A stretch of DNA of 64,000 nt from Pithys albifrons albifrons (lineage: Eukaryota; Chordata; Aves; Passeriformes; Thamnophilidae), in contig NC_092471.1 of NCBI RefSeq assembly GCF_047495875.1, forward strand, positions 15,149,001 to 15,213,000, in the 5' to 3' direction. Shown here piece by piece: positions 11,777 to 24,800 of this stretch. The translations under genes and the position numbers were made by a program. Within the stretch, counting starts at the first letter, position 1. The number at the start of each line of letters is the position of its first letter. The notes beneath the pieces were generated by a model. That model ran no database searches, had not been told where the DNA came from, and saw only the letters and a list, made by a program, of their open reading frames with translations.

Positions 11777-12374
11777 GTGTAATTGTTTCATTGAAAAAGA
11801 AAAGAATTGTGCAGTTTTATCAAAAAGCAAATACCACAGTGGAAGAACACAAGACCAGGATATTTGTTTTGCATTTAGTGTTTAAGATTGACAATAATGC
11901 AGCAATCTAGTATAAAAAATATTTTTAAATGCTTTTTTTAAAGCCATAATGATGATATAAATTATAAAGGCATGGTCTTGTGAATAATGTTAGCAAATGT
12001 TTCAGAATCAAGATAAAACATCCAGAACTTGATGGTGGTATAGTATCTATAATATCTTTTGCATGATTTGTATATTGATATTGTATGAAATGAGCACAGT
12101 GAGACTTTTTTTTTTTTTTGGTTGCATCCAAAGAGTTAGGAAGGAAATATAACAAGAATGTATTTATAATCACTCTATTTTGAAATAAAGTAAAGAAAAC
12201 AAAATGTATTGGCTTTACCCTGTTTTGATCATTACTATTATAGTTTAGTTTTTAATGAAGATGACTTATCCATCCCAGTGTAAAACACAGAAAACTGCTG
12301 TTTATTAATTTTGTTTGCCTTCATCAGCATCAAGATAGTAGCCAGTGTTGACTTCAAAATTTGTATGAAATATT

Positions 12375-12380
12375 AATAAA
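12375..12380 (+). terminator. SLITRK4: Most distal candidate polyadenylation signal
   Basis: AATAAA with T/G-rich sequence 30-80 nt downstream. Another hexamer lies at 12184-12189. Either could end the longest SLITRK4 transcript. Confidence 0.35.
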
Positions 12381-12420
12381 ATTGTTTGATACTATTGTAT
12401 TTCGGAAACTAGACTTTGTT

Positions 12421-15400
12421 AAGTGCCTGTAATATTCTCTTTTGGCTCATTTGTATGTGAATGACAGAGAGTCTGTAAAGCAGTTAAACAGTAATGTATT
12501 CTAATTACTTCAACACTTTCTTATTATATTTTATGAAATATTTTCCCACCTTCTGTTATCCAACAAAATCTTCCCCTCCAGGTAATCCCTCCAAAGTCTG
12601 TGAATTTTTTGCATTGGTTACACAAGCAGAATTTAGTTTTTAGTTGGATTCTGAGTTCTTCAATACAGAAGTGCTTAAAGGAACAATTACATATTTCTAG
12701 GGGCATTTGTTTTGATTCTGCTCCCGTATTAATCATCTTCAATAACACAATTTTTCAGAGGAAAAAGGTAGTTTGTCCTCAGAAAAAAAATAGCTATCCA
12801 TCTATTACTGCATTGGGTTAGGTTAGTTTTATAACTGAAAGTTGAAAAGATGTCTTTAGGTAGTTTAACTTCTAAATTTATATTTTGTACTAAAAATGGT
12901 TTACAAAGCCTCATAAAAATCTTCATGGCAAGGGAGATGAGCAGGAACAGAGCTATATTATACCTGGATCTAACATTCCCTGTTGTGTAGGATTTAACAT
13001 GCATTACATTAGCTGTGAATGAAAGTCGGAATATGATATGGACTAGAAAATCAGGACTTGATACAGATTTTTTTCACTTTCAGTTGAAGTGTAACATTAG
13101 GAGCAAACCCACAGCATTAGCTGAAAAAGGCCTACATGTATATTCCATAAACTCTCTTTCTAAAGAAAAAAACTTGAGAACCAAGAATTAAGTATTCATG
13201 TTTTGATAATGTGTGCACTGCTTTCCTGAATGTAGAGGAATTTGACAGCTTTGATATGTTTTGTCATTATTTAGTCTTTATTTCCAGTTTTGGTTTACTC
13301 ATCCTTATGCATTCTGATCGATGCTCTGTTGGAAAATAAAAATAGGAATGTTGGTGCTCAGGGACAAACGGCTGAGAAATGTACCAATGTAAATCCAGAC
13401 TGACTGAGCAGCATTTGGAGTCAAAACAGCCTTATCCTAGTAAACAAAAGCAGAAAATATTAGTTGAGGAGCTATCCATCATTGAAATAAAAATAAATAA
13501 ATTTTCACTTGAAGTGTGGTATAATCTTGCTTTATGCTCTGTTGATTTGTGTTGTAAAGCTGTTACTATTTTCAAATGACTATAGGGAGAATACTGACTA
13601 AGTGCAGCCCTGGGTCAGTTTGATGTGAATGGAACTCTGCCATGAGCTCTGGACATCCTGGAGATGTACTGTGGATAAAAACTATTTAAATTTACTAGTT
13701 TAATACGTAGTCTTAGGATAATCTCACATAAAATACAAATGCTTTCTTAACAATACAATTTATTTTCTTTCTATAATGGAACAAAGTTACCCTTCTTTCC
13801 CATTAAGTAGGGAGTTTATTGCAAATAACTTCAGTTTACTGTTAATTTTGTGGTCACTAGTAATACTTGAGATAATTCATTTGTTGTTTGAAAACAGTAC
13901 ACTTTGAGGAGTCTGTTATTTTTAAAACACCAGTCATTGGTACCACCAGCCAGTATCAGTCAGACTGATACTGAATTATGTTGACTTTTCATTCCCTTGT
14001 TGGGAATTTTTGTAGCCATTTAGCACTAAATAATTTCTTAAAAGCAGAAATAAGGATTAGATAAGAAAAAAAGACCTAGTTGCTGCTAAATGTGATTTTT
14101 TATATATATATGTGTATATGAAGGCTTAATATTCTGTAAAACAACCCTGATGGGTAACCAGTGCTGCATCATTGTCTGTTTGATCTTTGTTTAACCAGAA
14201 AACAAAAGGGTATCTCTATATAGAGTTTAGTAGTAACTTTGTAACCATGGAGTAGCAGAGAATATTCCTCAGTTTCCCCCATCCACCAGTGTTTTCATTT
14301 TGTTTTTTAATCCAATGTAACTTCCTGGAAATGTGTGCACTGTGACCTTCCAGGGCATCCTTCCACTTCATGCTCTCCCTTCACCTTCAGTGCATCAGTC
14401 CTTTGGAGCTGAATGTTTGTCTAGACTTCTGTTAATAGCAGTTTCCAAAGAGGCAAAGGAGTAGGATTTGTCAAATTCTGAAAACCATCTAAAAAGGCAA
14501 ACTGTGAGAGTCTGTCCTGGATTGTTTCTGAGTCATGTCAGATGGTGTGTGATCCAAAGCAGAGATGTGTAGGAAATAGTTTAAGGTTCTGTTGTGAAGA
14601 TTCACGCTGGGCTTTTGAAGCTGGACAGTCATAGCTTTTCAGGACTGTAAGTTGTACAGTGTAACATAAATGGGATTCAGGCAATTCAATCCTGACAGAC
14701 TGGGGGGTAAATCCTGCAGATACCTGCACTCACTTCACCCAAGTTAGGTTTTGGTGTCACTATTCACTGAAAAGTCTTGAACAAATTATTTAGGTTAAAC
14801 CAGATGTGATACATATTTCTTAATGACACTTCTAACTGAGATGTGGGTACACTTGAGTGCTGTTTGGGTGTGGAGGTCAGTCTGTACCCAATGTTTGTTG
14901 AGCAGATGCTTTGGTAGAGACTCTCTTCATGTGGTACATTATAGCTCACATCTGAATATGAGACACTGTACAGTAAGTACGTCTCAATGAGCAGTCACAA
15001 AGGGCAGCATGTTTTGACAGATTTTGAGCTCTTCACTGCAAGAAACTGCAGGAAATGATGTACCATACAGCAGATTTTCTTGCTCCCTGGCAGGATTTCA
15101 TAGACTCTCTGAGTCCTTCTCAGCAGGGTATTCTTCTTGTCTATACACTGCAAATAAGACTCCAGGTCACCAGTCTCATGTATGAGCAGTCTGTTTGCTG
15201 ATACCCAAAAATAGTTTTGTGGAGAAGGGTAGGAAAATGGTAGAAGAATAACATTTCTTTTTTCCTTTGAAAAGCAAAGTGGGCTGAATTTGAATTTTTC
15301 CAGACCGAAAAAGAAAAATACAGATATTTTAAAGAATGGTCAAATTATTGATTCATATCTGCATTTAGGAAGTATTTTACTAAGACAGAGAGAAAGAAAG

Positions 15401-18159
15401 CAGTTGGTTTTTATATTTTTAGCATGCAGCTTTTCAGCTTCTTCCATTCCTGGGTTAGAATATGCCCTTGGGTGCCAAGGGACTTACATGTGCAGCTCGG
15501 GGCACAATTTAGTTGCAAAGATTTGACTTAAATGTCTTTCTGCCTTTTGTGTTGTACAAATTAAATGCAAGATTTTGAATGTTCCCTCTCTGTTTGCTTC
15601 CATGGAAGTTAGATCAATAGGCATTCTTCAGGACGAATCTTCAAGCTCCTGCTGAGTTGTGTCTGCAGTTTGATGAAATTAGCAGCAAAAGTACAAATGT
15701 CATACACAGGGTGACTTCTTTGTGTGGGGTTAACACAAATAATTGGGGTTCATACAGTTTCTTTCTTAACATATTGCCATTGCTTGCACTGTTTTATACT
15801 TATGAAGATCTTTCTTTGTGGGATGAGTTCAACAAATCAGTGGGTTTACAAATGTGATCAGGAGGTTGGATCCAAAAACTTTGCTTTTAATTCTCATCGT
15901 TTTCTAAGATGTAAATAAAGAACAACTACATCATGAATAACTTAGATTTAATATTTCTTTTTGTTCAACAAAAATGACTTTTGCCTTAACTAAGCAAAAT
16001 ATTCAGGAAGTACTTTGGAAGAATTGGGTTTCTGCCAACAAACAAGACCACTATTTTGTAATCCTTTCTCAAGAATATAAAATATGGAAGCTATAAGAGG
16101 TTTTATCTTTTAAGTAGCTTCCCGTAGAATTTGGAGGTTCAGTTCAGCTGTTGGAGCTATGCCATGAGCAAGATTTTATGATTTTGCTGCAAGTCACGTA
16201 AACAGTAACTAGTAGAAGTAATGGTCAACAAAATGAGTGTGGCACATTCTCTCTGTGTAGCTTTGTCAAGTAATTTATACCACTTCAGCATAAGACAGCA
16301 AAGATAGTAAGGATTATAAATTGTAAAGAGTGTTGGTAAGCATTCCTTTACATTTGTAATGTGCTTTCAAAATGAAAGCAGTATGCAAATGATGAGTACT
16401 ATCAGCATGCAATCCATTTCAAAAGGGGAATACCATTGTATTGTACATAGTGCTCTATTGTTCAGATTGAGAAATATCACTGAAAGTGCATAAGCTGTGT
16501 TTGCCTTTCTGTAGACTTTTCTCCTTCAACTTTTAAATAGACTTGTTTATACAGAGCAATACAGCTCTGAGCCATATGCAAGAAAATACGTAAGCTTAAA
16601 AATGACAAGCAAATGCATCCCCTCCAAAAAGAACATCTGCATTATAATAATAAAATCACTTTTATTTTCTGGTTGGCACCTCTGGTTTTTACTGTACTGA
16701 TTGGTTGTGGGTCTGAGGTGTAGAGTTGGAGTGAATTCCTATTCCCTTTCCCGTCACAAGTATTCCCTTTGACATCATGAATGTATGAGGTGGGTTTGCC
16801 TGGTGTCTCTCGGTGCCATATGGGGTTGAAGCAACAACATGTATCCATACCTGCTCTGCAGGCATTTGCCATGGGCCTTATGAAAAAGACGTCTCCAGAG
16901 AGGAGAGAAGCATGGCAGTGACCTTTGCTAAAGTGTCTTCTCCTATACCCTCTGGAGCTCACTTCAGTGATGTGGCCCAGGACATCCATGGCTTGGGCCA
17001 AGCAACAATCAAGGCTCAGTGACATCCTTGTTTTGACATTGCAGGGCAGCAAAGGAACAGGAGCAGAACAGCACAGTAGCTCTGTAATCAAGAATGTAAG
17101 ACTCTCCTTGCCTGTCTGCTTCTTCAATATATGGGCCAGTCCATTTTGCAATGGGAAAAACAATCTTCACTTCTGAGTCCAATCTAAAGTTTGGGACCAG
17201 GTTGGAAAACGTGTTTATCCAAATGTCACATCCTCCACAGTACAAGTAGACCAGGTTCTTTGTCACATCTGCAGAGATATATGTTTTTTCCCTGTCTGTA
17301 AATAATGTACAGGCAAACCTGAATTAACAACTTTTAATGATTCCATAATATACTACTCATAATGTGCACTTGCAAAAATATCATTTCCATGAAGTATTGC
17401 TGAGTGTCTCTGGCAGTAGATGAGGATGACCATTTATTACCTCACAGCCTATTGTGATGGCCAGACTCGGATCATTTTACCTAGTAGTTTTATATGCTTC
17501 TGATAAAATAATTTATTTATTTTCTCAATCACAACACTGTTTATTATTAACAAAGAGAGAAAGCTTTCACCTTTTTTTTTTGTTCATTTTTCTCTGCCAT
17601 TGAAATTATTTTAATCCATTTCCAACCCATAAAGAACAAAGAAAAATCATCTACAGGAAAACTCCACTTTATGTAACACACTGAAGATGGCACTGTAGTA
17701 ACAACTTCACACTGTGAATGATAAGATATGCTTGTGTTTGTTGCTGGGAAATTGTGATTTTTTTTATTTATTTAGCTGAGGTAACATAAAGCCAAAGGTC
17801 AGTTTAATGCAGTACCACCCAACACTGCTACTGCAATTAAAGGTGAAGAAAGGTTTCTGTTACTTGAACTCATCACAAGGAGACTCCAACCCAACCCAAA
17901 CTGTGTGGAATAGTTTATAGGTGATATTCATAATAAGGAGCTTTTTGGAAAATACTTTCTGCAAAGGATATCACTTTTCCATGCATGAAACCTTTACAGG
18001 CCATGTTAAGGCACGTTAACACCACTGCAGGTCTCTAAAGACCTAATGAACCCTGGGGCAAGGCTTTATGGTATTTGTTGCACTACATAAACCTTACAAA
18101 ATTCAGTTTCCTGTAGTGTTGGAAGGCTTTTATTCATCTGAAACAGAAGCTTCAAATTA
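12421..18159. other. Intergenic, no gene recognised
   Basis: AT-rich sequence with short, unremarkable open frames on both strands. The longest is 173 codons on the - strand at 16642-17163, Cys/His-rich and without recognisable motifs. A short (TA)n patch lies near 14100-14120. No RNA gene or clear transposon was recognised. Confidence 0.6.
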
Positions 18160-18165
18160 AAAACC

Positions 18166-18191
18166 CAAACAAACAAACAAACAAACAAACA
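18166..18191 (+). repeat. (AAAC)n microsatellite
   Basis: About six uninterrupted AAAC units, continuing into impure A/C-rich sequence to about 18215. Confidence 0.9.
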
Positions 18192-18215
18192 GAAAACCAA
18201 CAAAAAACCCCAAAG

Positions 18216-21200
18216 AATGCCAGTGATAGGTAAAAGTCACATTTAGGTTAATGGTATTTTGTAGTAAGAATAAAGAAAAAGTAAACTGACAGTTACATAG
18301 GTCTGAAATGATGCTTTTATCTGTTTCTTAACTCACACCTTTTAAGCCCTTCATTCATTGCAGACAGGAGTTTTGGGTTGGTTTGAAGTATGGGAGTAAT
18401 TGGGCCCCCGTGCAGCAATTGCCTCTCACAGTTACTTCCATCATACACACCTAAGCTATTTTGAAGGGGATTAGAGATGGAAACCTCACATTCTTTTTAG
18501 AGTTTGTCTTGCGCTTCAGAAGTCAGTGGAAGAATCTGTGTGAACTGCCACCATGGGGCTTTTTTTCAGGTGTTGAGAAAAAATTACAGTATTTAAAACC
18601 CCACTGACTTCCATGAGAGACAGCAGCTGTCCCAGAGGACCTCATAGTCTCAGTCAGCAAGCTAATTTTGGGGGGAACTGACTTTTTCCAAACTCCCAGA
18701 ATATATATTTATTTAGCAGGCTGCAGAGAGAGAAATGCTCAGGCTGCTTCAGACGGGCTGGACTTTTCTGCCAGTGAGGGGTGATGCAAAGCCAGCAAGG
18801 TATGGCATTGCTTTAGAAAAGCTGTGGAAAAATCCCAGGGGTCATGCCTGACCCTGCAGCCACTGAGCATCCCTTTCTCTGGCTGCTCCATCCAGCTCCT
18901 TCTCCCAGCAGGGATTTTGTCAGAAGCAGCAGCCTCAGCTCCAGGACCAGGATGATGTGTGGGAGGTCAACAGCCCTGGCAGTGTTCCACTGGGGATTAA
19001 TGAGTGGTGGCAATTGCTGCAGGCTGGCTTCGCTCATGTCCCTGGGGTGGAGAGGGTGACACCACAGGGACGTGGAGAGAGGTGCTACATGAGAGGCTTG
19101 TAGCAGAAACACAAAGGCATAGACACAGAAATGCTTGTTTTGGAGATTGGATCTGGCTGCATTGCTCATTGGAGCTAGAGAGTGGGAACCAGTGTGGGGA
19201 ACATCCTCGGACTCTGGCCAGAAGCTGAGCTGCTAAACCCCAGCTGCTCTGCAGCATTGCCACACCTTGGCGCTCAGTGGCAAGTGCTTCTGGGCCCTGG
19301 GCTTGGGATCTCCCCCCACCCCCACCACCAGCACCCCCCTCCCCATCCCAGAACAGGCATTTCAGAAGTCCTTTGTGTGCTGCTTTTCAAGGATATGGGA
19401 GTTAAATAAGTATGTTTAGGGCTTTGATCTTGGAATAAATCCCGTAGGAGCTCTTTAATTACCTCAGCAGGATGGCCTGCTTTTCACGCAGTGCTTCCTG
19501 AGCAACCTCCACAGCCTCCCCTCCTCTGCCAGCTCAAAACTTCTCACAAAACCTCTGCAGTTCCCTCTGCTGAGGAGGATGCTGTTTTTCACTAATGGGA
19601 GTGAAAGCAGGGGTTTCTATTTGTGTCACCACAACCTCCAACTACAGTAAAACTATGTGAGTGATGCAGACAAACACAGGTGAGCCCAGTAGCCTGTGGG
19701 GATATTTGAGAGATGCTGAAGGAGGAACTGAAACAACTTGGGTTTGGAGGCCTTGAGCAGTAACTTCGGAGCTGTGGGATTACTTAGAGGCTTGTGAAGC
19801 ACTTAGCAATCAAATTAGGTGGGAATGGGAAGAGCTGCTACAAAAATAAACTAACTTATATAGTCATGTAAACATTTGGAGAAGTCTGTGATACATTGGC
19901 CATTAATATTTAATTTATCACATATTAAATATTTCATTTTGTATAGTTCTTTACTAGAAAGGTGATGGATTGTGATGTCCACAAGGACCTATATATAAAG
20001 ATCCAACAGATTTCTCAGTCTTTTGAAAAATAATTGTACTTATAACCAGTTTAGAGGAAGTAAAATGCATTATGAAGAGATTAGTCATGTGCAAATGTGT
20101 TGTTTCATTTCAGTTTATGAAAAGGCAGGAGTAAACACCTGCAGGCAGTGTTTGTATTGCAAAGGAAGGATTATTATGAACCTGTAGAGATGCTGCGACC
20201 TGGATCTTCATTACCTACATCGTCACATAAAAGTTGAGCTGTTTGCTTCTCCCTCCCATGGCTGAGGAACCATGAGCAGGGGTTGTGGGAGGAGTTGAGA
20301 TATCAGGACAGGCCCTTGTGCAAGGGAGCCAGACAAGCTGTGCAGTGTCCCTGTGCTTGTTCTCCCCTGTACTGATGGGCAGTGCAGTTCTCTCTGCACC
20401 CTTGGGAATTAAGGCCTTGGTGTCACTCTAATGTCTGGAGAGTGAAGCAGCCCAGTAGGGCTTAAACAGTCAAAAAGCAGGGCTGTGTAATCTTCCCTGG
20501 TTTTTTTATGAAAATGTCTTGTGAAAGCTCCATGCCACCGTCCCTCTCCTGTTTTGTGGTCACATATGGCCACCATCACCCCCATCCTATACCACATGCA
20601 CAAATCTTGGCAAATCTTGAAAGCAGTCTCCCTCTCTGCTGTCAAGCCTCTCACTGTGCAACAGACCATGAACACCTCCTTCCTTTTCCAGTAGTTTTTG
20701 TTCTTAATCCAGTAAAGCATTTTCTGAAGTCCTTAATAGAAAGCTTAAGGTTAAGCATTTATTTAAGCACTTTGCTAAACTGTGTTTTGCTGAATCCCTG
20801 CCAAATGAAAACAGATGGGCCAATTTACCCTGATGTTCTTCCCTGAGCTTTCAGGAGAGCTGTAAGAGCAGCAATCTTGATGAAAGGTGGACTTCAAAGG
20901 AAGTGAGGGGCAGAGCGAAGTGGTTCCAGGCCATACAATGTTTCTGAGTTTCCAGGAAATCCACAGGTTTGGGGATTATTCTTACCTTCCATATCTCTTC
21001 CTATCCAGGAGAGAGTACCAACATCTCCACAGGGAGTGTCACCCCAACTAGTCATCTCCAGTATCATCTCAAATACCTACAAGGAACAGAGCCAAGGAAC
21101 AGAAATCTTACCCCATTTGTAACCAAGAAATAGCTGTACCTGTGTTGTGTGCAGTGAGCATGGCTGATCTTTCTGCCCTGTCATCCAGTCTGTGCTGTAG

Positions 21201-21550
21201 GGTGTTTGAAACAGAAGTCTGCTCCTCTTCTGATGGTGCTTCTGTTGAGCTAGAGGGGTCACAAGCTGTTGATGGATCCTTAAAACAGTTCACTTCTACT
21301 AAAAAAGAGTCAGTATGATTTGCCATGCTCTGGAATTGAAAATTTGAAAACTGATGTTAATATGTTAGAATTGGGTATAAAATGTTGACCACTGTTTGTC
21401 ACTCATGAAACAATTTGGTAAGTTTAAGGCTTTGCAGTATTCCATATGCTTTTTAAAAAGGAGTAAATAATGTCTTATACAAGATATTAATGAAGAAAAT
21501 TATTACCTTAGGAACACAGATTTGTGGAGATATGCTTTTAGAGTAAATAT
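18216..21550. other. Intergenic, no gene recognised
   Basis: Mixed composition, somewhat more GC-rich at 18.7-19.6 kb, with a C-rich run at about 19310-19350. Open frames are short and mutually overlapping on both strands, without recognisable domains. Confidence 0.6.
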
Positions 21551-21561
21551 TATTCACAAAC
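21551..21561 (+). repeat. Target-site duplication, left copy (SINE copy 1)
   Basis: TATTCACAAAC, repeated exactly at 21875-21885 directly after the SINE tail. It marks retrotransposition of the element between. Confidence 0.8.
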
Positions 21562-21574
21562 CAGGCAGTTAAAT

Positions 21575-21874
21575 GCCTCCCTGACATCCGATCCCGTCAG
21601 ATCTCGGAAGCTAAGCAGGGTCAGCCCCGGATTAGTACTTGGATGGGAGACCTCCTGGGAAATGCTGGGCGCTGTAGGTTCTAGTCCTGAGGACTTCAAT
21701 GTCACTGTCCAAGCTCGCTCGGCCGTGGCAGATGAACCTCAGGACTTAAACGGTGGGGCCAGTTCTGCGCACACTGTGCCTCACCTAAAATCCACTGTGC
21801 AGGCTGGAAGGGCACACCCACGTGGGGACAGCCCTTCCCAAATCTTTGTTTGCGAAGCCAAGCCACACACACAC
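21575..21874 (+). mobile_element. 5S rRNA-derived SINE, copy 1
   Basis: The first 110 bp (to about 21683) are clearly homologous to vertebrate 5S rRNA, including the internal pol III promoter: the A-box region AGCTAAGCAGGGTC at 21609-21622 and the C-box region around TACTTGGATGGGAGACC at 21636-21652. The head differs from functional 5S at its 5' end and elsewhere. An unrelated body of about 180 bp follows, then a short (CA)n tail. An 11-bp target-site duplication flanks the element. The same structure recurs on the other strand at 40707-41028, with about 16 substitutions and no indels over roughly 288 bp, so it is a dispersed SINE and not a 5S gene. A microsatellite tail, instead of poly(A) or the CR1 octamer, suggests mobilisation by an RTE-type LINE; this is inference. 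The open frame at 21662-21901 is incidental. Confidence 0.9.
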
Positions 21875-21885
21875 TATTCACAAAC
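21875..21885 (+). repeat. Target-site duplication, right copy (SINE copy 1)
   Basis: Exact repeat of 21551-21561 immediately after the (CA)n tail. Confidence 0.8.
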
Positions 21886-24800
21886 TTCAAAATGCTGGTA
21901 ATGCTGACAGTCATGTTTAAATGCTTTAAGTATAAGGCCTCAGTAAGGTATATGACTTAAAGTAATATGGTCCTAAGGAAAAAAAGCAAGACAGCATGGG
22001 ATTAAAAGCTTTAACATAATTCAAGAGTATGCTGAATCAATACTACCTTGGCAGTATTATTGTTCCAGTGTTTTATTTAAGGGTTTTTTTCCTATGCGTG
22101 GTTTCTCTTTAACTGATGATACTCCTCCTACCCACAGGCAGTCTAGCTTGTTACCAAAATGTGCCTGTTTATAATAGTTTTAATGCCGAATGAAGAAGTA
22201 CAAGGAAGAAGGGAAGGGTGGAATTTGGACTTTAAAATATCTTTCTCATGAATTATTCATACTATTTATTCCAGAAGATCAAATGCTGTTTCTAAAAAAT
22301 AGTATGACAGGGAGTGCGCATGAGATTTCAGAGGTTGAATTTGGGCAACAAATCTTTTCTAGGAGAGGAAAAACAATAAAACCATCTCCAAACCTCAAAC
22401 AGAAAGTTTGCCTAAGAAATATTAAAGATCAGTGTTGTGGGACTGTAAAATGCAGACCTGAATCTATCATTTTATTTTTACAGCAAGATGTTGTCAAGCT
22501 CTTCTCTGATCCAAGACTAAACAGCAATTTGTGAAATGTGGTGGCAGAACACAGATCATCTTCATATTTAGAACACAGCTTGGAATGAGCCACTGCATGT
22601 GTTAACCTCTGTAAAAACCGAATTTCAGCTTCCTTCACAGCCCTTTATTCTCTTTGGGTAATTAACTCTGGTATGCAAATGGTGAAGTTCCTTGCAAGCA
22701 GCAAAGGCTGTATGTGGAATGCCAGTCTCACTCTCCTTCTTTCTTTGTAACCACTTAAAAGGCAGCTATGGGCATCTTTCTAAATTTCAGTGGATGTGTA
22801 TTGGTGAAGGGAAGGGGTGCAACAAGACAAAAAAAATTAAACCCCACTTTTCATCAGTTTGAGGCATTTAGGCAACGTTGAGTTTGATTCCTCAGGAAAG
22901 TCTGATCTGCAAGGGCTGGCAGAAGGCACAGAGGGTGTCCAGGAAAAAGCTTGTTGCACAGAGTTCATACAGATGTTTCAGTGGAAAGGAAGAAGAGCAG
23001 CATTTGAGTTATATTGCAGACCCAGGTGCTGAGGATCTGTGCTGTCCCCATGTGCTTTGCAGATGCCAGTGAATTAGCACTGACCTTCAAGCAGATCCTG
23101 TCCTGTTTGCAGCAAATGATGTGAGGACATTGCCCTTCTGCAGAGGGTGCAGCCAAAGGGCAGGAACCGGAGACAGTTTCTTTTCAGGGCATGTAAACCA
23201 AGCTTTGGCAGATAAAAGTAAGGTAGACATGCCTACTCCTTGCTGACATCAGTAGTAAGTCTGCTTGTGTTTTATGGCTTGCAGGACACTGAGCAGCAGT
23301 GTCACCTGGGAGCCTGCTGCCCCCTGGCAAAGAGCTGAGGATGATCCTAGCCTTGTCTTCACTGCTGGGGTGGAGAGGGTAGGCTTGGCATGGAGACCCT
23401 CTGGTAGCATCTCCTGCAGCTGCTGGAGTCAACAGAGCTCCACTGACTCGAGTATCCCTAGAATGAGCTTTACCAATAGATGTAGACTCTGGTGTCACTG
23501 GTGTTCATGGAAGTGCAACACGGTGGAAGAATAAGTTACAGGCTTTTTCAGTTGATGCCATGGCAAGATAATGTGGAGTTAGAAAATATACTATCTAAAG
23601 CTTTCTTGTTTCCTCTTTTCTTTCTTATTCTGCATATAAATTGAGACCAACTGGGGTTGTACCAGCTGCCTAATTTATTCAGATATTCAGATTTTTAATT
23701 TAATGACATCTCCTTGTCAACTGTGGTAGACTCTATTTCAGACCCACAGTATCTGCTGCTGCAGCAGCTCTCACTGGCATAGAAACTCAGCAAACAAGCA
23801 GGATGTAATTCAAGAGCTCTTTACATCTATGTAACCACGGATACCTACATGATGCATAAGACCAGTGTTTACAAAGTAAAGTGCATTGTTTCCAGAACTG
23901 GGAAGCACAGATTGTGAGTTCTCCCTGGGATATATGTGCAGGAGATAAGAAGTAAAAATAACTTCCACTTCTATGAAATAGTGTTCTATAGTATGTTCGA
24001 CCTTCAGTCGTTGTGACCATAGTAGTTGTGGATGGCTGTGACTTTGTGGCTTTGATGGCCATGGTAGACTTTGATGGCTGAATTTCATATATAAAGTCAG
24101 GTGTAGAGAAGGAAGCAAATTGCTGACATAGAAGCTTGTTTTCATAGAGAATATTGTACCCGGTAATGAGTTAATTGGTTAAAAATATTGTAATATTGGC
24201 ACTAAATGTCACAGGGTTCTTTACTGTAATAATAAACCTTTCCACAAAAATATGATTTTTAAAGCAAAACTTACTGTATACATAGCATGTTTTTTTATCT
24301 TTTATTTGTATGGTACCTCCTTATTCCTGTTATATTTTAACATAATTCCCTACATAAGGCTGTTTTCTAAGGGTATCTTTCATTTAACACTAGTTTGTTG
24401 GAAAGTTCTCCACAAAAAAATGAGGGGTTCTAGGATTCTGTTGACATCTGTTTCTTTATGTACTCCTTCAGAGTACACATTCTCTGCCTCAGTTTCTACT
24501 TTTTAGGTTAATGTCTTCTTCATTCATTCATTCATGCATTTTAACTACTCACTTTCAATACAGGTTTAGAAAGGATGTCCAGCTAAACCTATAACATGTT
24601 TGAGCAATAGGTAAATACATAAAATCAAAAAAAACCCTATATCTCTCAGGAAAAAAAGTCACACAAAGCAACTTCCATTTTCCTGATGCTTACCTGACGA
24701 GTCAACAGTATCATCATGACCCACTGGCTTTTTTTAGAGCTGAAAAACTGTACTATGGGGACAGGAAAGAAATAAAAAATACATTTCTCAGGAAAAAAGT

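Larger units (their letters stand above)
8349..12420 (+). other. SLITRK4: SLITRK4 3' UTR, with several possible ends
   Basis: AT-rich, without coding potential, directly after the stop codon. AATAAA hexamers occur at 8968-8973, 9344-9349, 11762-11767, 11771-11776, 12184-12189 and 12375-12380. The last is followed by a T/G-rich stretch, which supports a real cleavage site. A Pumilio-type TGTATATA lies at 11269-11276, and AU-rich ATTTA motifs are scattered through the region. Long alternative 3' UTRs are common in neuronal genes, but which signals are used cannot be read from DNA alone. No interspersed repeat is recognised in this span, consistent with it being transcribed and constrained. Confidence 0.6.

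Noticed and set aside
16642..17266. Two overlapping minus-strand frames (173 and 85 codons) as a gene
   Set aside because: No motif recognised and no splice or poly(A) context that I could support. Frames of this size are expected by chance in 64 kb.
21575..21683. A functional 5S rRNA gene
   Set aside because: The 5' end and other positions differ from 5S rRNA, no terminator T-run follows, and the same head joins the same non-5S body in two places. It is a SINE.
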